This document shows positions 1-11,556 of a stretch of 64,000 bases of DNA, one piece after another (within the stretch, counting starts at the first letter, position 1; every line of letters starts with the position of its first letter). The translations under genes and the position numbers were made by a program. The notes below the pieces were generated by a model. That model did not search any database and was not told the DNA's origin. It saw only the letters and a program-made list of their open reading frames with translations. The DNA comes from Janthinobacterium agaricidamnosum (GTDB lineage Bacteria > Pseudomonadota > Gammaproteobacteria > Burkholderiales > Burkholderiaceae_D), in contig NZ_CP033019.1 of NCBI RefSeq assembly GCF_003667705.1, positions 5,766,001-5,830,000 on the forward strand, read 5' to 3'.

Positions 1-241
1 TGGTGAGGTTTTTCAGGTTGTTCGGCAGGTTTTTCAGCTCCAGCACGGCGCCCGCATCCTGCGCCGCGCGCTGCCACGTCAGCATGACGGACACGGCGGC
101 CGAATCGACGGCCTTGACGTTGCGCAAGTCGAACTTGGTCTGACCCGAGCGGATGGCGTCCAGACCCTGCTCCAATGCCGAAGTGGCATTGTGCACGGTC
201 AGGGAAGTCAGGGACTGCAAGGTGTCGAGAGAGTCGGGCAT
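1..241 (-). CDS. mlaB: MlaB-like STAS-domain protein (C-terminus cut by window edge)
   Basis: Eighty codons are visible, starting with ATG at 241 and running off the left edge. The peptide begins MPDSLDTLQSLTSL and carries the STAS core 'DLRNVKAVDSAAVSVMLTWQRAA', followed by an 'LKNLPNNLKNL' helix. This is the pattern of MlaB, the small cytoplasmic STAS subunit that binds the MlaF ATPase and is needed for MlaFEDB activity. It is the last visible gene of the mlaFEDACB cluster, 52 bp after mlaC on the same strand. The conserved motif and the context make the assignment firm. The real C-terminus is not visible. Confidence 0.85.
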   Translation of the reverse strand, partial: MPDSLDTLQSLTSLTVHNATSALEQGLDAIRSGQTKFDLRNVKAVDSAAVSVMLTWQRAAQDAGAVLELKNLPNNLKNLT

Positions 242-293
242 GGCGTCGGGCTGCGCTGGTCTGGAGCTGGGTCTGGAGCTATATGATAGCCGA

Positions 294-929
294 TTATTTG
301 GCTTTGGCAGCGGGACGGCTGGCCAGGGCCTTGTTTTTTGCCTGCAAGGTCTTGATCAGGCCATCGATGCCGCCCTTGCTGATCTCGCTGGCGAAGCTGC
401 TTTTGTACGTTTCCACCAGCCACGCGCCCAGCACGTTGATGTCATAGATCTTCCAGCCGGACGGGGTTTTCGCCACGCGGTAGTTCAGGGGCACGGGTTC
501 GCCGCGCGCCACGTTGACCTGCGAACGCACTTCCACTTCCGTGTCAGCCGGGTCGGCGCGCAGCGGCTTGAATTCCACGGTTTCGTTCTTGATCTGCGAC
601 AGGGCGCCCGAATACGTGTAGATCAGCAAGGTGCGGAATTCCGCCGACAGCTGCTTTTGCTGGTCCGGCGTGGCGTCGCGCCAGAAGCGGCCGGCGGCCA
701 GGGCCGTCATGCGCTGGAAATCCACGTAAGGCAGGATTTTGCTTTCCACCAACTCGGTGACGCGCTTGATATCGCCAGCCTGGATGGCCTTGTCGTTCTT
801 GGCCGTGTCGATCACATCCTGGCTTATGCGCTTGACCAAGACGTCCGGCGCTTCGACAGCAGGAGCGGCCTGGGCGGCGGTGGCAAAGGCGATGGTCGCC
901 ATCGCCAGCAGTTGTTTCATCAATTTCAT
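294..929 (-). CDS. mlaC: MlaC periplasmic phospholipid-binding protein
   Basis: A 211-residue protein with an N-terminal signal peptide (MKLMKQLLAMATIAFATAAQA, cleavage after about residue 21), then the MlaC/Ttg2D fold ('VESKILPYVDFQRMTALAAGRFWRDATPDQQ', 'YKSSFASEISKGGIDGLIKTL'). MlaC shuttles phospholipid through the periplasm between the MlaA complex in the outer membrane and MlaFEDB in the inner membrane. I chose the ATG at 929 because an AAAGG ribosome-binding site precedes it and the signal peptide starts there. An in-frame ATG 30 bp upstream lacks these features. It lies 72 bp after mlaA in the same operon. Confidence 0.92.
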   Translation of the reverse strand: MKLMKQLLAMATIAFATAAQAAPAVEAPDVLVKRISQDVIDTAKNDKAIQAGDIKRVTELVESKILPYVDFQRMTALAAGRFWRDATPDQQKQLSAEFRTLLIYTYSGALSQIKNETVEFKPLRADPADTEVEVRSQVNVARGEPVPLNYRVAKTPSGWKIYDINVLGAWLVETYKSSFASEISKGGIDGLIKTLQAKNKALASRPAAKAK

Positions 930-1001
930 GGTTCTACCTTTCATGGTGTTGCTATGCACCGGCTGGCGTTGATCGCAGCCGTGGTGTTTCTGTACCGGAG
1001 T

Positions 1002-1883
1002 TTACTCCTGGGGCCTGGCCTCGGAAGCAACGGTATTGCTACCAGATGTTACGAGGTCCGCTGGCGCCACCTCGGCGGCGGCCGTGGCCGCAGGCGCGTC
1101 ATTGGCAACTTGCGGTTTTGCCTCGTACTCCGGCTCGTAATCGCTGCTGTCGTTTTTTGGCACTTTGCGGTCGCGGCGGTCCGTATCGCCGTCGAAAACC
1201 TTGCTTTCACGCGCTTGCAGGAAGCCGTCGCGGATGAATTCATAACGGTCCAGCGCGGCCGCTTCCATCAGGTTGGTCGCGTCGAGCAGCGCGGCGCGCT
1301 TGTCGACCACGCGCGTCACCGTGCCGATATTGCGTACATTGACGGGATCCTTGTAGCGCCATGGGTCGCCCGCGATATCGAGCGGCAAGGCCACCGTGTC
1401 GCGCACGGTCGATGGGCCCAGCAGCGGCAGCATCACGTACGGACCCGACTGGACGCCGTACCAGCCCAGGGTCTGGCCAAAGTCTTCGTTATGCTTGGGA
1501 ATGCCGGCCTGCGACGCGATGTCGATCAGGCCGAGGATGCCGAAGGTCGAGTTCATGCTGACGCGCACGACGTCTTGCAAGCCCGCTTCACCCTTGCCTT
1601 GCAGCAAGTTGTTCACGGCACTCCACACATCGGCCAGGTTGCCGAAGAAGTTGCCCACGCCCGTTTGCACGAACGACGGCGTCACCGTCTTGTAGGCCGT
1701 GGCGACCGGTTTCAGGGCCACCTGGTCAACGGTATCGTTGAACTTGAACATCGCGCGGTTATACCCTTCCAGCGGGTCGCGCGGATTGGTGCCGGTGGCG
1801 CAGGCGCTCACGCTGGCGGCGATGGCCATGGCCAGGCCGATACGCGCCAGGCTGCCTTGGGGTTTCTTGGTCGACTCGCTCAT
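1002..1883 (-). CDS. mlaA: MlaA/VacJ outer-membrane lipoprotein
   Basis: A 293-residue lipoprotein: a hydrophobic leader ending in lipobox 'VSAC' (Cys about residue 28), then the VacJ core ('NPRDPLEGYNRAMFKFNDTVDQVALKPVATAYKTVTP', 'LPLLGPSTVRDTVALPLD', 'RAALLDATNLMEAAALDRYEFIRDGFLQ'). MlaA sits in the outer membrane and removes mislocalised phospholipid from the outer leaflet, passing it to MlaC. It carries a tail of about 50 residues rich in Ala, Glu and Asp beyond the conserved core, longer than the E. coli protein. Its ATG overlaps the mlaD stop codon (ATGA), which indicates translational coupling. In enterobacteria mlaA lies elsewhere; placement inside the mla operon is usual in betaproteobacteria. 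Confidence 0.94.
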   Translation of the reverse strand: MSESTKKPQGSLARIGLAMAIAASVSACATGTNPRDPLEGYNRAMFKFNDTVDQVALKPVATAYKTVTPSFVQTGVGNFFGNLADVWSAVNNLLQGKGEAGLQDVVRVSMNSTFGILGLIDIASQAGIPKHNEDFGQTLGWYGVQSGPYVMLPLLGPSTVRDTVALPLDIAGDPWRYKDPVNVRNIGTVTRVVDKRAALLDATNLMEAAALDRYEFIRDGFLQARESKVFDGDTDRRDRKVPKNDSSDYEPEYEAKPQVANDAPAATAAAEVAPADLVTSGSNTVASEARPQE

Positions 1884-2350
1884 TTGCTGTCCTTTCCTTC
1901 CGCTGCCTTGCTGTAGATGAACTGATTGATCAGGTCTTCCAGCACTGTGGCCGATTGAGTACGGGCGATCTTGTCGCCCTCTGCCAGGTTCGCCAAATCG
2001 CCGCCTGCTTCCAGGCCGATATATTGCTCACCCAGCAAACCGGCCGTCAAAATCTTGGCCGAGCTGTCTTTCGGAAATTTGTAGCCATCTTCGATATCGA
2101 GTTTCACCAGCGCCTGATACGTCTTGTCGTCAAAGCGGATCTCCGCCACGCGCCCCACCACCACGCCAGCGCCCTTGACGGGCGCCTGCGGCTTGAGGCC
2201 GCCAATATTGTCGAACTTGGCCGTAATGGTATACGTCTTGCTGAAAGACAGCGAGCTCATATTGCCGGCCTTGAGCGCCAAAAACATCAATGCCGCCACA
2301 CCCAGCAAGACGAACAAGCCGACCCAGACATCCAAAGATTTACGTTGCAT
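1880..2350 (-). CDS. mlaD: MlaD, MCE-domain subunit of phospholipid transporter
   Basis: A 156-residue protein starting MQRKSLDVWVG, with one N-terminal membrane helix (about residues 7-29, 'VWVGLFVLLGVAALMFLALKAG'). A single MCE domain follows ('YTITAKFDNIGGLKPQAPVKGAGVVVGRVAEI', 'AKILTAGLLGEQYIGLEAGG'). MlaD forms the hexameric periplasmic ring on the MlaE permease. The ATG at 2350 has a TAGGA ribosome-binding site upstream; an in-frame ATG 33 bp earlier has none. The stop overlaps mlaA by 4 bp. Confidence 0.93.
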   Translation of the reverse strand: MQRKSLDVWVGLFVLLGVAALMFLALKAGNMSSLSFSKTYTITAKFDNIGGLKPQAPVKGAGVVVGRVAEIRFDDKTYQALVKLDIEDGYKFPKDSSAKILTAGLLGEQYIGLEAGGDLANLAEGDKIARTQSATVLEDLINQFIYSKAAEGKDSK

Positions 2351-2430
2351 AAACAATCCTAAATAATTTTTACTTGCCGCCACCTGCGCAGAACACTGCC
2401 CAGGCCGATAATTTTGTCGCCTATCGGCAA

Positions 2431-3213
2431 TTACTTGCTAAACATCAACGCCGTCATCATGAAATCGAGCCACCACACCATCAACGACGAAATGACCACC
2501 GTGCGCGTGGTGGCGCCGGACACGTCTTCCGGCGTCGGCTGTGCCTGGTAACCCTGGAACAGCGCGATGAAGGTCACCGCGATGCCGAACACCAGGCTCT
2601 TGATGGTGCCGTTGCCCACTTCTTTCCAGACATCCACGCCGCCTTGCATCTGCGACCAGAACGAGCCTTCATCGACGCCGATCAGCACCACGCCGACCAG
2701 GTAGCTGCCGATGATGCCGACGGCCGTGAAGATGGCGCCCAGGATCGGCATGGCGATCACGCCGGCCCAGAAACGGGGCGCCAGCACGCGCTGGATCGGG
2801 TTGACGGCCATCATTTCCATGGCCGACAGTTGCTCGCCCGCCTTCATCAGGCCGATTTCCGCCGTCAGCGAGGTGCCGGCGCGGCCGGCGAACAGCAGCG
2901 CCGTGACGACAGGGCCCAGTTCGCGCGTCAGCGACAGCGCCACCAGCAAGCCCAGCGACTGCTCGGCGCCATACGTGGTCAAGGTGTAATAGCCTTGCAA
3001 ACCCAACACCATGCCGACAAACAGGCCGGAGACGGCGGTAATCACCAGCGAGCGGTTACCGATAAAAAACAGTTGCTCGATCACCAGGCGCGGACGGCGC
3101 CACAGGCCGCCCGACGAGGCGATGATGATAAAGAACGAACGCACGGCAAAGCCGAGGTCTTGTACCGAATTGCGCAACCATGCTCCGATCGACGCGAGGA
3201 AACGCGCGATCAT
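2431..3213 (-). CDS. mlaE: MlaE, permease subunit of phospholipid ABC transporter
   Basis: A 260-residue integral membrane protein of the MlaE permease family. Diagnostic stretches are 'LVITAVSGLFVGMVLGLQGYYTL', 'ELGPVVTALLFAGRAGTSLTAEIGLMKAGEQLSAMEMMAVNP' and 'PRFWAGVIAMPILGAIFTAVGIIGSYLVG', giving about five membrane segments. It is the channel of the inner-membrane MlaFEDB complex. Its ATG overlaps the mlaF stop (ATGA). An 80-bp gap separates it from mlaD. Confidence 0.94.
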   Translation of the reverse strand: MIARFLASIGAWLRNSVQDLGFAVRSFFIIIASSGGLWRRPRLVIEQLFFIGNRSLVITAVSGLFVGMVLGLQGYYTLTTYGAEQSLGLLVALSLTRELGPVVTALLFAGRAGTSLTAEIGLMKAGEQLSAMEMMAVNPIQRVLAPRFWAGVIAMPILGAIFTAVGIIGSYLVGVVLIGVDEGSFWSQMQGGVDVWKEVGNGTIKSLVFGIAVTFIALFQGYQAQPTPEDVSGATTRTVVISSLMVWWLDFMMTALMFSK

Positions 3214-4031
3214 CGGCCCGCTCCCGCATGCAGGCCCAGGTCGTCGGCCAGCGACTTGCCCGGGTAATGGAACGGCACGGGGCCATCGGCCTCGGCATTG
3301 ACGAATTGCTTGACGTACGGATGCGTCGACACGGCCATCTCGGCCGGCGTGCCGTGCGCCACAATTTTGCCCGATGACAGAAAATAGACGTAATCAGCGA
3401 TGGCGAAACACTCCTTCACATCGTGCGATACCAGGATAGACGTGGAGCCCAGCGCATCGTTCAAATTGCGGATCAAATTGGCCGTCACGCCCATGGAAAT
3501 CGGGTCCAGGCCGGCGAACGGCTCGTCGTACATGATCAGTTCAGGGTCGAGCGCGATGGCGCGCGCCAGCGCGACGCGGCGGCCCATGCCGCCAGAAATC
3601 TCGGCCGGCTTCAATTGCGCCGCATTGCGCAGTCCCACGGCGTGCAGCTTCATCAGCACCAGGGTGCGGATCAGCTCTTCATTCAAGTCCGTGTGTTCGC
3701 GCAGGGGGAAGGCCACGTTTTCGAACGCCGTCAGGTCCGTAAACAGCGCGCCGTGCTGGAACAGCATGCCCATCTTGCGGCGCAGCTGATACAGCTCGTC
3801 GGTTCCCAGCGTATGCACGATCTGGCCGTCCACATTCACGGAACCGGAACTGGGGCGCAACTGCCCGCCGATCAGGCGCAGTACGGTCGTCTTGCCACTG
3901 CCGGAGCCACCCATGACGGCCACAACTTTTCCACGTGGGAAATCCATTTGAAGGCCCGATAAAATCGAACGTTCTCCATAGGCAAAGTGTAAATCACGGA
4001 TCTCAACAAGATTTGGCACGACGAAGCTCAC
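3210..4031 (-). CDS. mlaF: MlaF, ATPase of phospholipid ABC transporter
   Basis: A 273-residue ABC ATPase. Walker A is GGSGSGKTT at residues 41-49, the signature is ISGGMGRRVALARA, Walker B is ELIMYDEP, and the switch His lies in 'ILVSHDVKE'. It powers MlaE. The start is a GTG at 4031 with no clear ribosome-binding site. A TACAAT hexamer (minus strand, 4046-4051) ends 14 nt before the GTG, so a very short leader is possible. It is the first gene of the mlaF-E-D-A-C-B operon. In 4032-4210 I see no gene, only short repeats of CACTACAATA at about 4045 and 4139. Confidence 0.94.
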   Translation of the reverse strand: MSFVVPNLVEIRDLHFAYGERSILSGLQMDFPRGKVVAVMGGSGSGKTTVLRLIGGQLRPSSGSVNVDGQIVHTLGTDELYQLRRKMGMLFQHGALFTDLTAFENVAFPLREHTDLNEELIRTLVLMKLHAVGLRNAAQLKPAEISGGMGRRVALARAIALDPELIMYDEPFAGLDPISMGVTANLIRNLNDALGSTSILVSHDVKECFAIADYVYFLSSGKIVAHGTPAEMAVSTHPYVKQFVNAEADGPVPFHYPGKSLADDLGLHAGAGR

Positions 4032-4210
4032 TATTTTAATGGCGTATTGTAGTGCAGAAACGCCAACCTCTGCTGAGACACCCCTTGGGACAGCCCCGTA
4101 AAGGGGAAGAATACAACACTAATGAATCGAAAGTCAGATATTGTAGTGGAAATTTGACCTGCGCATCGCGCCCCCATCCGCCGGCGTTCATGGCCGTCCA
4201 CTTGATAACT

Positions 4211-4250
4211 AAAATAACAAGGGCCACGCCGCAATCCGCGCCGTGGCCCT
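4211..4250 (-). terminator. Rho-independent terminator downstream of gltD
   Basis: On the minus strand a stem AGGGCCACG/CGTGGCCCT (4220-4250) with a GC-rich loop is followed by TTGTTATTTT. It lies 28 bp after the gltD stop and faces the right way to end the gltBD transcript before mlaF. Confidence 0.75.
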
Positions 4251-4278
4251 GTCAAAAAAACGAACAGTTGCTCGTTAA

Positions 4279-5742
<1,464 letters not shown>

Positions 5743-5821
5743 GATGTTTCCTTTGTATTTGGCTGGCGGGGAGCGGCATGGCCGCTCCCTGGTCATTCAT
5801 TTGGCAATGAGCTTGGCTGGC

Positions 5822-8800
5822 TCAGGCGGCGACGGCTTGCACTTCCATGGCGGCATCCGCTGCCATCTCGATCAGCGCGCGCTTGTATTCGTTCGGGAAG
5901 ACTTTCACGAACTTGCCGCGCGCCGCAGCCCAGTCGTCGAGCAGGACGCGGGCACGGGTGCTGCCCGTGTGCTTGAAGTGACGCTCGATCAGGCGCTTGA
6001 GGATGACTTCGTCCGCTTCCGGCACGCCGTCGCGGTGCTGCGTGTGCCAGGCGTCGCGGTCGACATGCTGTTCCGCTGCCGACACGACCTTGTCCAGGCT
6101 GACCATGGCCGTGTTGCACTTGCTGGCAAAGTCGCCGGCCGGGTCATACACGTAGGCGATGCCGCCCGACATGCCGGCCGCGAAGTTGCGTCCCGTGTTG
6201 CCCAAGACCACCACCGTGCCGCCCGTCATGTATTCGCAGCCATGGTCGCCCAGGCCCTCGACCACCGTGGTGGCGCCCGAGTTGCGCACGGCAAAGCGTT
6301 CACCGGCCACGCCGTTGAAGAAGGCTTCGCCGGCGATGGCGCCGTACAGCACCGTGTTGCCGATGATGATGTTGTCCACGGCCCAGCCGCGGAACTCGGT
6401 ATTGGGCCGCACGATGATGCGTCCGCCCGACAAGCCTTTACCGACGTAATCGTTGCCCTCGCCCACCAGGTCGATCGTGATGCCGTGCGCCAGGAAGGCA
6501 CAGGCCGACTGGCCCGCCGTGCCTTGCAACTGGATGTGGATGGTGTCGTCCGGCAAGCCGGCGTGGCCGTATTTCTTCGCCACTTCGCCGGACAACATGG
6601 TGCCCACCGTGCGGTTCAAGTTGCGCACAGGCGAGATGAAGGAGACGCGCTCGCCCTTTTCCAGCGCCGCGCGCGCTTGCGCGATCAGCTTGTGGTCGAG
6701 CGCCTTTTCCAGCGCATGATCCTGGAATTCCACGTGGCGGCAAGCCTGGCCATCCGGGGTTTCCGGCTTGTAGAATATGGACGAGAAGTCCAGCCCCTGC
6801 GCCTTCCAGTGCGAAATCGCCTTCGATTTGTCGAGCAAGTCGACACGGCCGATCAGCTCGTCATACGTGCGGATGCCCAGCTGCGCCATCAATTGACGGG
6901 CTTCCTCGGCAACGAAGAAGAAGTAATTGACGACATACTCGGGTTTGCCCGAGAACTTGGCGCGCAGCACGGGATCTTGCGTGGCCACGCCCACCGGGCA
7001 CGTATTCAAGTGGCATTTGCGCATCATGATGCAGCCTTCGACCACCAGCGGCGCCGTGGCGAAACCGATCTCGTCGGCGCCCAGCAGGGCGGCGATGACC
7101 ACGTCGCGGCCCGTCTTCATCTGGCCGTCGGCCTGCACGCGGATGCGGCTGCGCAAACCGTTCAAGACCAGCGTTTGTTGCGTTTCAGCCAGACCCAACT
7201 CCCACGGCGTGCCTGCATGTTTCACGGACGACAGAGGCGAGGCGCCCGTGCCGCCGTCGTGGCCGGCGACGACCACGTGGTCGGCCTTGGCCTTGGTGAC
7301 GCCGGCAGCGACCGTGCCGATGCCCACTTCCGACACCAGTTTCACGGAAATCGAGGCGCGCGGATTGGCGTTCTTCAAGTCATGGATCAGCTGCGCCAGA
7401 TCTTCGATCGAATAGATGTCGTGGTGCGGCGGCGGCGAAATCAGGCCCACGCCCGGCACGGAAAAGCGCAGGCTGGCGATGTATTCGGACACCTTATGGC
7501 CCGGCAACTGGCCGCCTTCGCCCGGCTTGGCGCCCTGCGCCATCTTGATCTGGATCTGGTCGGCCGAATTCAGGTAGGCGGCCGTGACGCCGAAACGTCC
7601 CGACGCCACCTGCTTGATGCGCGAACGCATGGAATCGCCTTCCTGCAGCGGAATATCGACGACGATCTGCTCGGCGCCCACGACGGACGCCATCGTGTCG
7701 CCCTGGCGGATCGGAATGCCCTTCAATTCCTGCGTGTAGCGGTTCGGATCTTCGCCGCCCTCGCCCGTGTTCGACTTGCCGCCGATGCGGTTCATGGCGA
7801 CCGCCAGCGTTGCGTGCGCTTCCGTGCTGATCGAACCGAGCGACATGGCGCCCGTGGCGAAACGCTTGACGATTTCCTTGGCCGGTTCCACTTCATCGAG
7901 CGGGATCGCCTTGGTCGGGTCGAGCTTGAATTCGAACAGGCCGCGCAGGGTCAGGTGACGACGGCTCTGGTCGTTAATGATTTGCGCGTACTCTTTATAG
8001 CTGGAGAAATTGTTGCTGCGCGTGGAATGCTGCAGCTTTGCAATCGCGTCCGGCGTCCACATGTGGTCTTCGCCGCGCACGCGGAACGCATACTCGCCGC
8101 CCGCGTCGAGCTTATCGACCAGCACGGGATCGTTGCCGAAGGCCAGCGCGTGCAGGCGCAGCGCCTCTTCCGCCACTTCAAACACGCCGATGCCTTCCAC
8201 GTTCGAGGCCGTGCCCTTGAAGTATTTGTCCACCAGCGACTTGTTCAGGCCGATGGCTTCGAAGATTTGCGCGCCGCAGTACGACATGTAGGTCGAAATG
8301 CCCATCTTCGACATGACCTTCATCAAGCCCTTGCCGACCGCCTTGGTGTAGTTATAAATGGCTTTCTCGCCCGACAAGTCGCCGGGCAAGCCGTGCGCCA
8401 TCTCGGCCAGGGTTTCCATGGCCAGATACGGGTGGACGGCTTCCGCGCCATAGCCGGCCAGCAAGGCGAAGTGGTGCGTTTCGCGGGCCGAGCCCGTTTC
8501 CACGACGAGACCGGTGGACGCCCGTAAACCCTTGCTCACCAGGTGCTGGTGTACGGTGGACGTGGCCAGCAGCGCGGGGATCGCCACTTGGTCGGCGCAA
8601 ATGGCGCGGTCCGAGACGATCAGGATGTTGTGGCCCGACTTGACGGCGTCGACGGCTTCCGCGCACAGCGAGGCCAGGCACGCTTCCACGCCTTCCTTGC
8701 CCCAGGCCAGCGGGTAGCAGATGTCCAGTTCGTACGACTTGAACTTGCCGCCCGTGTGGGCGCTGATGTTGCGCAGACGCGCCATGTCGTCAAAGCCCAG

Positions 8801-10522
8801 CACGGGCTGCGCCACTTCCAGGCGCATCGGCGGGTTGACGTTGTTGGTATCGAGCAAATTCGGTTTCGGGCCGATGAAGGACACCAGCGACATCACCATC
8901 GCTTCGCGGATCGGGTCGATCGGCGGATTCGTCACTTGCGCGAACAATTGCTTGAAGTAGTTATACAAAGGCTTCAATTTGTTCGACATGACGGCCAGCG
9001 GCGAGTCATTGCCCATCGAGCCCGTCGCCTCTTCGCCGGCCAGTGCCATCGGCGCCATGAGGAATTTCAAGTCTTCCTGCGTGTAGCCGAACGCCTGCTG
9101 GCGGTCGAGCAGCGACGGCTGGGCTTTTTCGCCCTGGGCGCGGTCTTGCTTGGCTTGTCCTTCGGCCAGCTTGATCTCGTCGAGCTTGATGCGCACCGAG
9201 TTGATCCACGCCTTGTACGGCTTGGCGTTGGCGTAAGTGTTTTTCAGTTCCTGGTCGTCGATGATGCGGCCCGCTTCCAGGTCGATCAGGAACATTTTAC
9301 CGGGCTGCAAGCGCCATTTCTGGATGATTTTCGATTCCGGGATCGGCAGCACGCCCGATTCCGACGCCATCACCACCAGGTCGTCGTCCGTGACGATGTA
9401 GCGTGCCGGACGCAAGCCGTTGCGGTCCAGGGTGCCGCCGATGTGGCGGCCGTCCGTGAATGCCATGGCGGCCGGGCCGTCCCACGGTTCCATCATGGCC
9501 GCGTGGTATTCATAGAAGGCGCGGCGGTTGTCATCCATCGTCGTGTGGTTTTCCCACGCTTCCGGAATCATCATCATCATCGCCTGGGCGATCGGGTAGC
9601 CGGCCATCAGCAGCAATTCCAGCGCATTGTCGAAGCAGGCCGTGTCGGACTGGCCTTCATAGATCAGCGGGAACAGTTTCTGCAGGTCGTCGCCCAGCAC
9701 GGCCGACTTCATCACGCCTTCGCGCGCGCGCATCCAGTTGAAGTTGCCTTTCACCGTGTTGATCTCGCCATTGTGCGCGATCAAACGATAGGGGTGGGCC
9801 AGCGGCCATTCGGGGAAAGTATTCGTCGAGAAACGCTGGTGCACCAGGGCCAGGGCCGAGATGCAGCGCGCATCCTGCAAGTCCTTGTAGTACACGCCCA
9901 CCTGGTCGGCCAGCAGCAAGCCTTTATAGACGATGGTACGGGCCGACATCGACGGCACGAAGAATTCCTTGCCGTGCAGCAGTTTCAAGGCCTGGATGGC
10001 GTGGCCCGACGATTTGCGGATCACATACAGTTTGCGCTCGAGCGCGTCGGTGACCATGATGTCCGGGCCGCGGCCGATGAAGATCTGGCGGATGACCGGT
10101 TCCTTGGCGCGCACGGTGGGCGACATCGGCATATCGGTATCGATGGGCACGTTGCGCCAGCCCAGCACGACCTGGCCCTCGATGCGCACGGCGCGTTCGA
10201 TTTCCTGTTCGCAGGCGATGCGCGACGCGTGTTCCTTCGGCAGGAAGACCATGCCCACGCCGTATTCGCCAGGCGGCGGCAATTCCACGCCCTGCTTGGC
10301 CATTTCTTCGCGGTAGTACTGGTCGGGAATCTGGATCAGGATGCCGGCGCCATCGCCCATCAGCGCATCGGCGCCCACGGCGCCCCGGTGATCGAGGTTT
10401 TTCAGAATCAGCAAACCCTGTTCGACGATCGAATGGGTCTTGTTGCCCTTGATATGGGCGACGAAACCGACGCCGCAGGCATCGTGTTCATTGGCTGGGT
10501 CGTACAGGCCTTGCGCTTTCAT
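5822..10522 (-). CDS. gltB: Glutamate synthase large (alpha) subunit
   Basis: A 1566-residue protein, full length for the family. A short propeptide precedes the N-terminal nucleophile Cys16 in '[10 protein letters not shown]' of the class-II glutamine amidotransferase domain (about residues 16-430). The central domain, an FMN-binding synthase domain (about 850-1230, with '[16 protein letters not shown]' and '[14 protein letters not shown]') and the 3Fe-4S cysteine cluster '[15 protein letters not shown]' follow. A C-terminal GXGXG beta-helix domain completes it. It makes glutamate from glutamine and 2-oxoglutarate with GltD. The ATG at 10522 has a GGAGAAG ribosome-binding site. Confidence 0.97.
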   Translation of the reverse strand: MKAQGLYDPANEHDACGVGFVAHIKGNKTHSIVEQGLLILKNLDHRGAVGADALMGDGAGILIQIPDQYYREEMAKQGVELPPPGEYGVGMVFLPKEHASRIACEQEIERAVRIEGQVVLGWRNVPIDTDMPMSPTVRAKEPVIRQIFIGRGPDIMVTDALERKLYVIRKSSGHAIQALKLLHGKEFFVPSMSARTIVYKGLLLADQVGVYYKDLQDARCISALALVHQRFSTNTFPEWPLAHPYRLIAHNGEINTVKGNFNWMRAREGVMKSAVLGDDLQKLFPLIYEGQSDTACFDNALELLLMAGYPIAQAMMMMIPEAWENHTTMDDNRRAFYEYHAAMMEPWDGPAAMAFTDGRHIGGTLDRNGLRPARYIVTDDDLVVMASESGVLPIPESKIIQKWRLQPGKMFLIDLEAGRIIDDQELKNTYANAKPYKAWINSVRIKLDEIKLAEGQAKQDRAQGEKAQPSLLDRQQAFGYTQEDLKFLMAPMALAGEEATGSMGNDSPLAVMSNKLKPLYNYFKQLFAQVTNPPIDPIREAMVMSLVSFIGPKPNLLDTNNVNPPMRLEVAQPVLGFDDMARLRNISAHTGGKFKSYELDICYPLAWGKEGVEACLASLCAEAVDAVKSGHNILIVSDRAICADQVAIPALLATSTVHQHLVSKGLRASTGLVVETGSARETHHFALLAGYGAEAVHPYLAMETLAEMAHGLPGDLSGEKAIYNYTKAVGKGLMKVMSKMGISTYMSYCGAQIFEAIGLNKSLVDKYFKGTASNVEGIGVFEVAEEALRLHALAFGNDPVLVDKLDAGGEYAFRVRGEDHMWTPDAIAKLQHSTRSNNFSSYKEYAQIINDQSRRHLTLRGLFEFKLDPTKAIPLDEVEPAKEIVKRFATGAMSLGSISTEAHATLAVAMNRIGGKSNTGEGGEDPNRYTQELKGIPIRQGDTMASVVGAEQIVVDIPLQEGDSMRSRIKQVASGRFGVTAAYLNSADQIQIKMAQGAKPGEGGQLPGHKVSEYIASLRFSVPGVGLISPPPHHDIYSIEDLAQLIHDLKNANPRASISVKLVSEVGIGTVAAGVTKAKADHVVVAGHDGGTGASPLSSVKHAGTPWELGLAETQQTLVLNGLRSRIRVQADGQMKTGRDVVIAALLGADEIGFATAPLVVEGCIMMRKCHLNTCPVGVATQDPVLRAKFSGKPEYVVNYFFFVAEEARQLMAQLGIRTYDELIGRVDLLDKSKAISHWKAQGLDFSSIFYKPETPDGQACRHVEFQDHALEKALDHKLIAQARAALEKGERVSFISPVRNLNRTVGTMLSGEVAKKYGHAGLPDDTIHIQLQGTAGQSACAFLAHGITIDLVGEGNDYVGKGLSGGRIIVRPNTEFRGWAVDNIIIGNTVLYGAIAGEAFFNGVAGERFAVRNSGATTVVEGLGDHGCEYMTGGTVVVLGNTGRNFAAGMSGGIAYVYDPAGDFASKCNTAMVSLDKVVSAAEQHVDRDAWHTQHRDGVPEADEVILKRLIERHFKHTGSTRARVLLDDWAAARGKFVKVFPNEYKRALIEMAADAAMEVQAVAA

Positions 10523-10556
10523 GGGCTTCTCCGCTGCATATGACTATCGAAAAACT

Positions 10557-10585
10557 AGAGTAGTGCAACGCAACAAAAAACTCAA
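10557..10585 (-). promoter_or_regulatory. Candidate sigma-70 promoter of gltBD
   Basis: On the minus strand TTGAGT (10580-10585), a 17-bp spacer and TACTCT (10557-10562) lie 35-63 bp before the gltB ATG. Spacing is ideal but both hexamers are imperfect, so the call is tentative. Confidence 0.45.
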
Positions 10586-10596
10586 CCAGAACAATT

Positions 10597-10658
10597 AGGG
10601 TCGGAGTCGAATTAAATTCGATTCCGTCGCTCTAAAAATTTAATAGGGACATAGTCGA
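10597..10658. repeat. REP-like repeat cluster downstream of the transposase gene
   Basis: Three copies of a unit close to AGGGWCRGAGTCGAA: 10597-10611 direct, about 10617-10633 inverted, 10644-10658 direct. The first two form a hairpin with 13 of 16 pairs across a TAA loop. The same unit occurs twice on the other side of the transposase gene. Flanking of a REP-associated tyrosine transposase by its own REP units is the known arrangement for this family. Confidence 0.6.
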
Positions 10659-10716
10659 AGCCATTTCAATAAAACGTCAGAAAGAAACCATTTTTTGTTT
10701 TAAATGCGAATGCTTT

Positions 10717-11424
10717 TCAATTTGCGTCCGTTGCGGCCGCGACTTTGCGGGGACGGCCCCGTTTGGCGGGCAGTACTTGCCGCTGCATTTTCTGCTCCAG
10801 CGCCTGCTTGAAAGCATCGGAACCAAGCGGCCAGCCCTTCAAAACAGCCTGTTCCACGGTTTTCACCTCGCTGCTGCCCAGTCCCTGCTCGAACAGGCGC
10901 AGATAGGCCGCCTCGCGGTCGAACGGCGTGTTGCCCAGTGCCCAGTACAGCGCATGGTCGGTGATGACGGGATCGGGCCGCACACCGGCATGGTGGGCAT
11001 AGCTGGACCAGCTGTAATCGAGCGCCTGGCCCGCCAACCCCGTTTGCACGGGCACGCATTCCAGGTAACGGCAGCAAGTAAGGAAGAAATGGTCGTGATC
11101 GATGACGGAAGTTTTGTAGCGTCCCTGCCACAGCGCCCCTTCACGGCCGTATTTCTGGTTGAAATACGGCACGTAATAGCGTCCCAGCCACTGCATCAGC
11201 TGTCCCAGTCCCGTCGCATCGGCTGGCGTCGCCAATAAATGTAGCTGATCTGGCAATAAAACGTAGGCATGGATGGCCACCTTGAACATTTTCGCGCCCG
11301 TTTTCAGCCAGGACAGAAATTGGGCATAGTCCGCCGCGTCCTGGAACACGCTCTGGCGGTTGCTGCCGCGCTGGATCACGTAATGGGGCAGTGCGGGAAT
11401 GATGAGGCGGGGCAAACGGGCCAT
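10717..11424 (-). CDS. REP-associated tyrosine transposase (RAYT), altered HUH motif
   Basis: A 235-residue Y1-type transposase-like protein. The N-terminus 'MARLPRLIIPALPHYVIQRG', the block 'GREGALWQGRYKTSVID' and the candidate catalytic Tyr120 in 'CRYLECVPVQTG', followed by 'YSWSSYAHHAG', are typical of REP-associated transposases. The metal-binding His-X-His motif reads 'LLPDQLHLLATP': the first His is replaced by Gln60 and only His62 remains. These genes are usually single copy, are not flanked by IS ends, and act on REP repeats. Such repeats flank this gene on both sides. The C-terminus is basic ('PAKRGRPRKV', an AT-hook-like stretch). Confidence 0.85.
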   Translation of the reverse strand: MARLPRLIIPALPHYVIQRGSNRQSVFQDAADYAQFLSWLKTGAKMFKVAIHAYVLLPDQLHLLATPADATGLGQLMQWLGRYYVPYFNQKYGREGALWQGRYKTSVIDHDHFFLTCCRYLECVPVQTGLAGQALDYSWSSYAHHAGVRPDPVITDHALYWALGNTPFDREAAYLRLFEQGLGSSEVKTVEQAVLKGWPLGSDAFKQALEQKMQRQVLPAKRGRPRKVAAATDAN

Positions 11425-11483
11425 GGCAAAATCGAAAAGTGAAGGCTAAGGCCTTGATTTTACACACTTGCGAGCGCAGGACG

Positions 11484-11538
11484 CGACTCTGACCCTGTTT
11501 TATTTGAAATGCTGGAAAAAGCGATTGACTCTGTCCCT
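11484..11538. repeat. REP-like repeat pair upstream of the transposase gene
   Basis: Two minus-strand units, AGGGTCAGAGTCG (11484-11496) and AGGGACAGAGTCAA (11525-11538), match the units on the far side of the transposase gene (10597-10658). They lie in the gap between the transposase start and the 48-residue protein. Confidence 0.55.
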
Positions 11539-11556
11539 GAATTGTCCTGCAGGAGA

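Noticed and set aside
153..1916. A 587-residue open frame on the plus strand opposite mlaC and mlaA
   Set aside because: High-GC antisense shadow: it lies exactly opposite well-identified genes, is rich in His, Arg and Gln, and has no ribosome-binding site. Similar long plus-strand frames opposite gltB (5711-8527, 8543-10543), the SNF2 gene and tpsA (24805-29214, 29446-35172, 35449-38520) were rejected for the same reason.
10717..11424. A complete insertion sequence around the transposase gene
   Set aside because: No terminal inverted repeats or target duplications frame the gene. The flanking units are short REP-like repeats, as expected for a single-copy REP-associated transposase.
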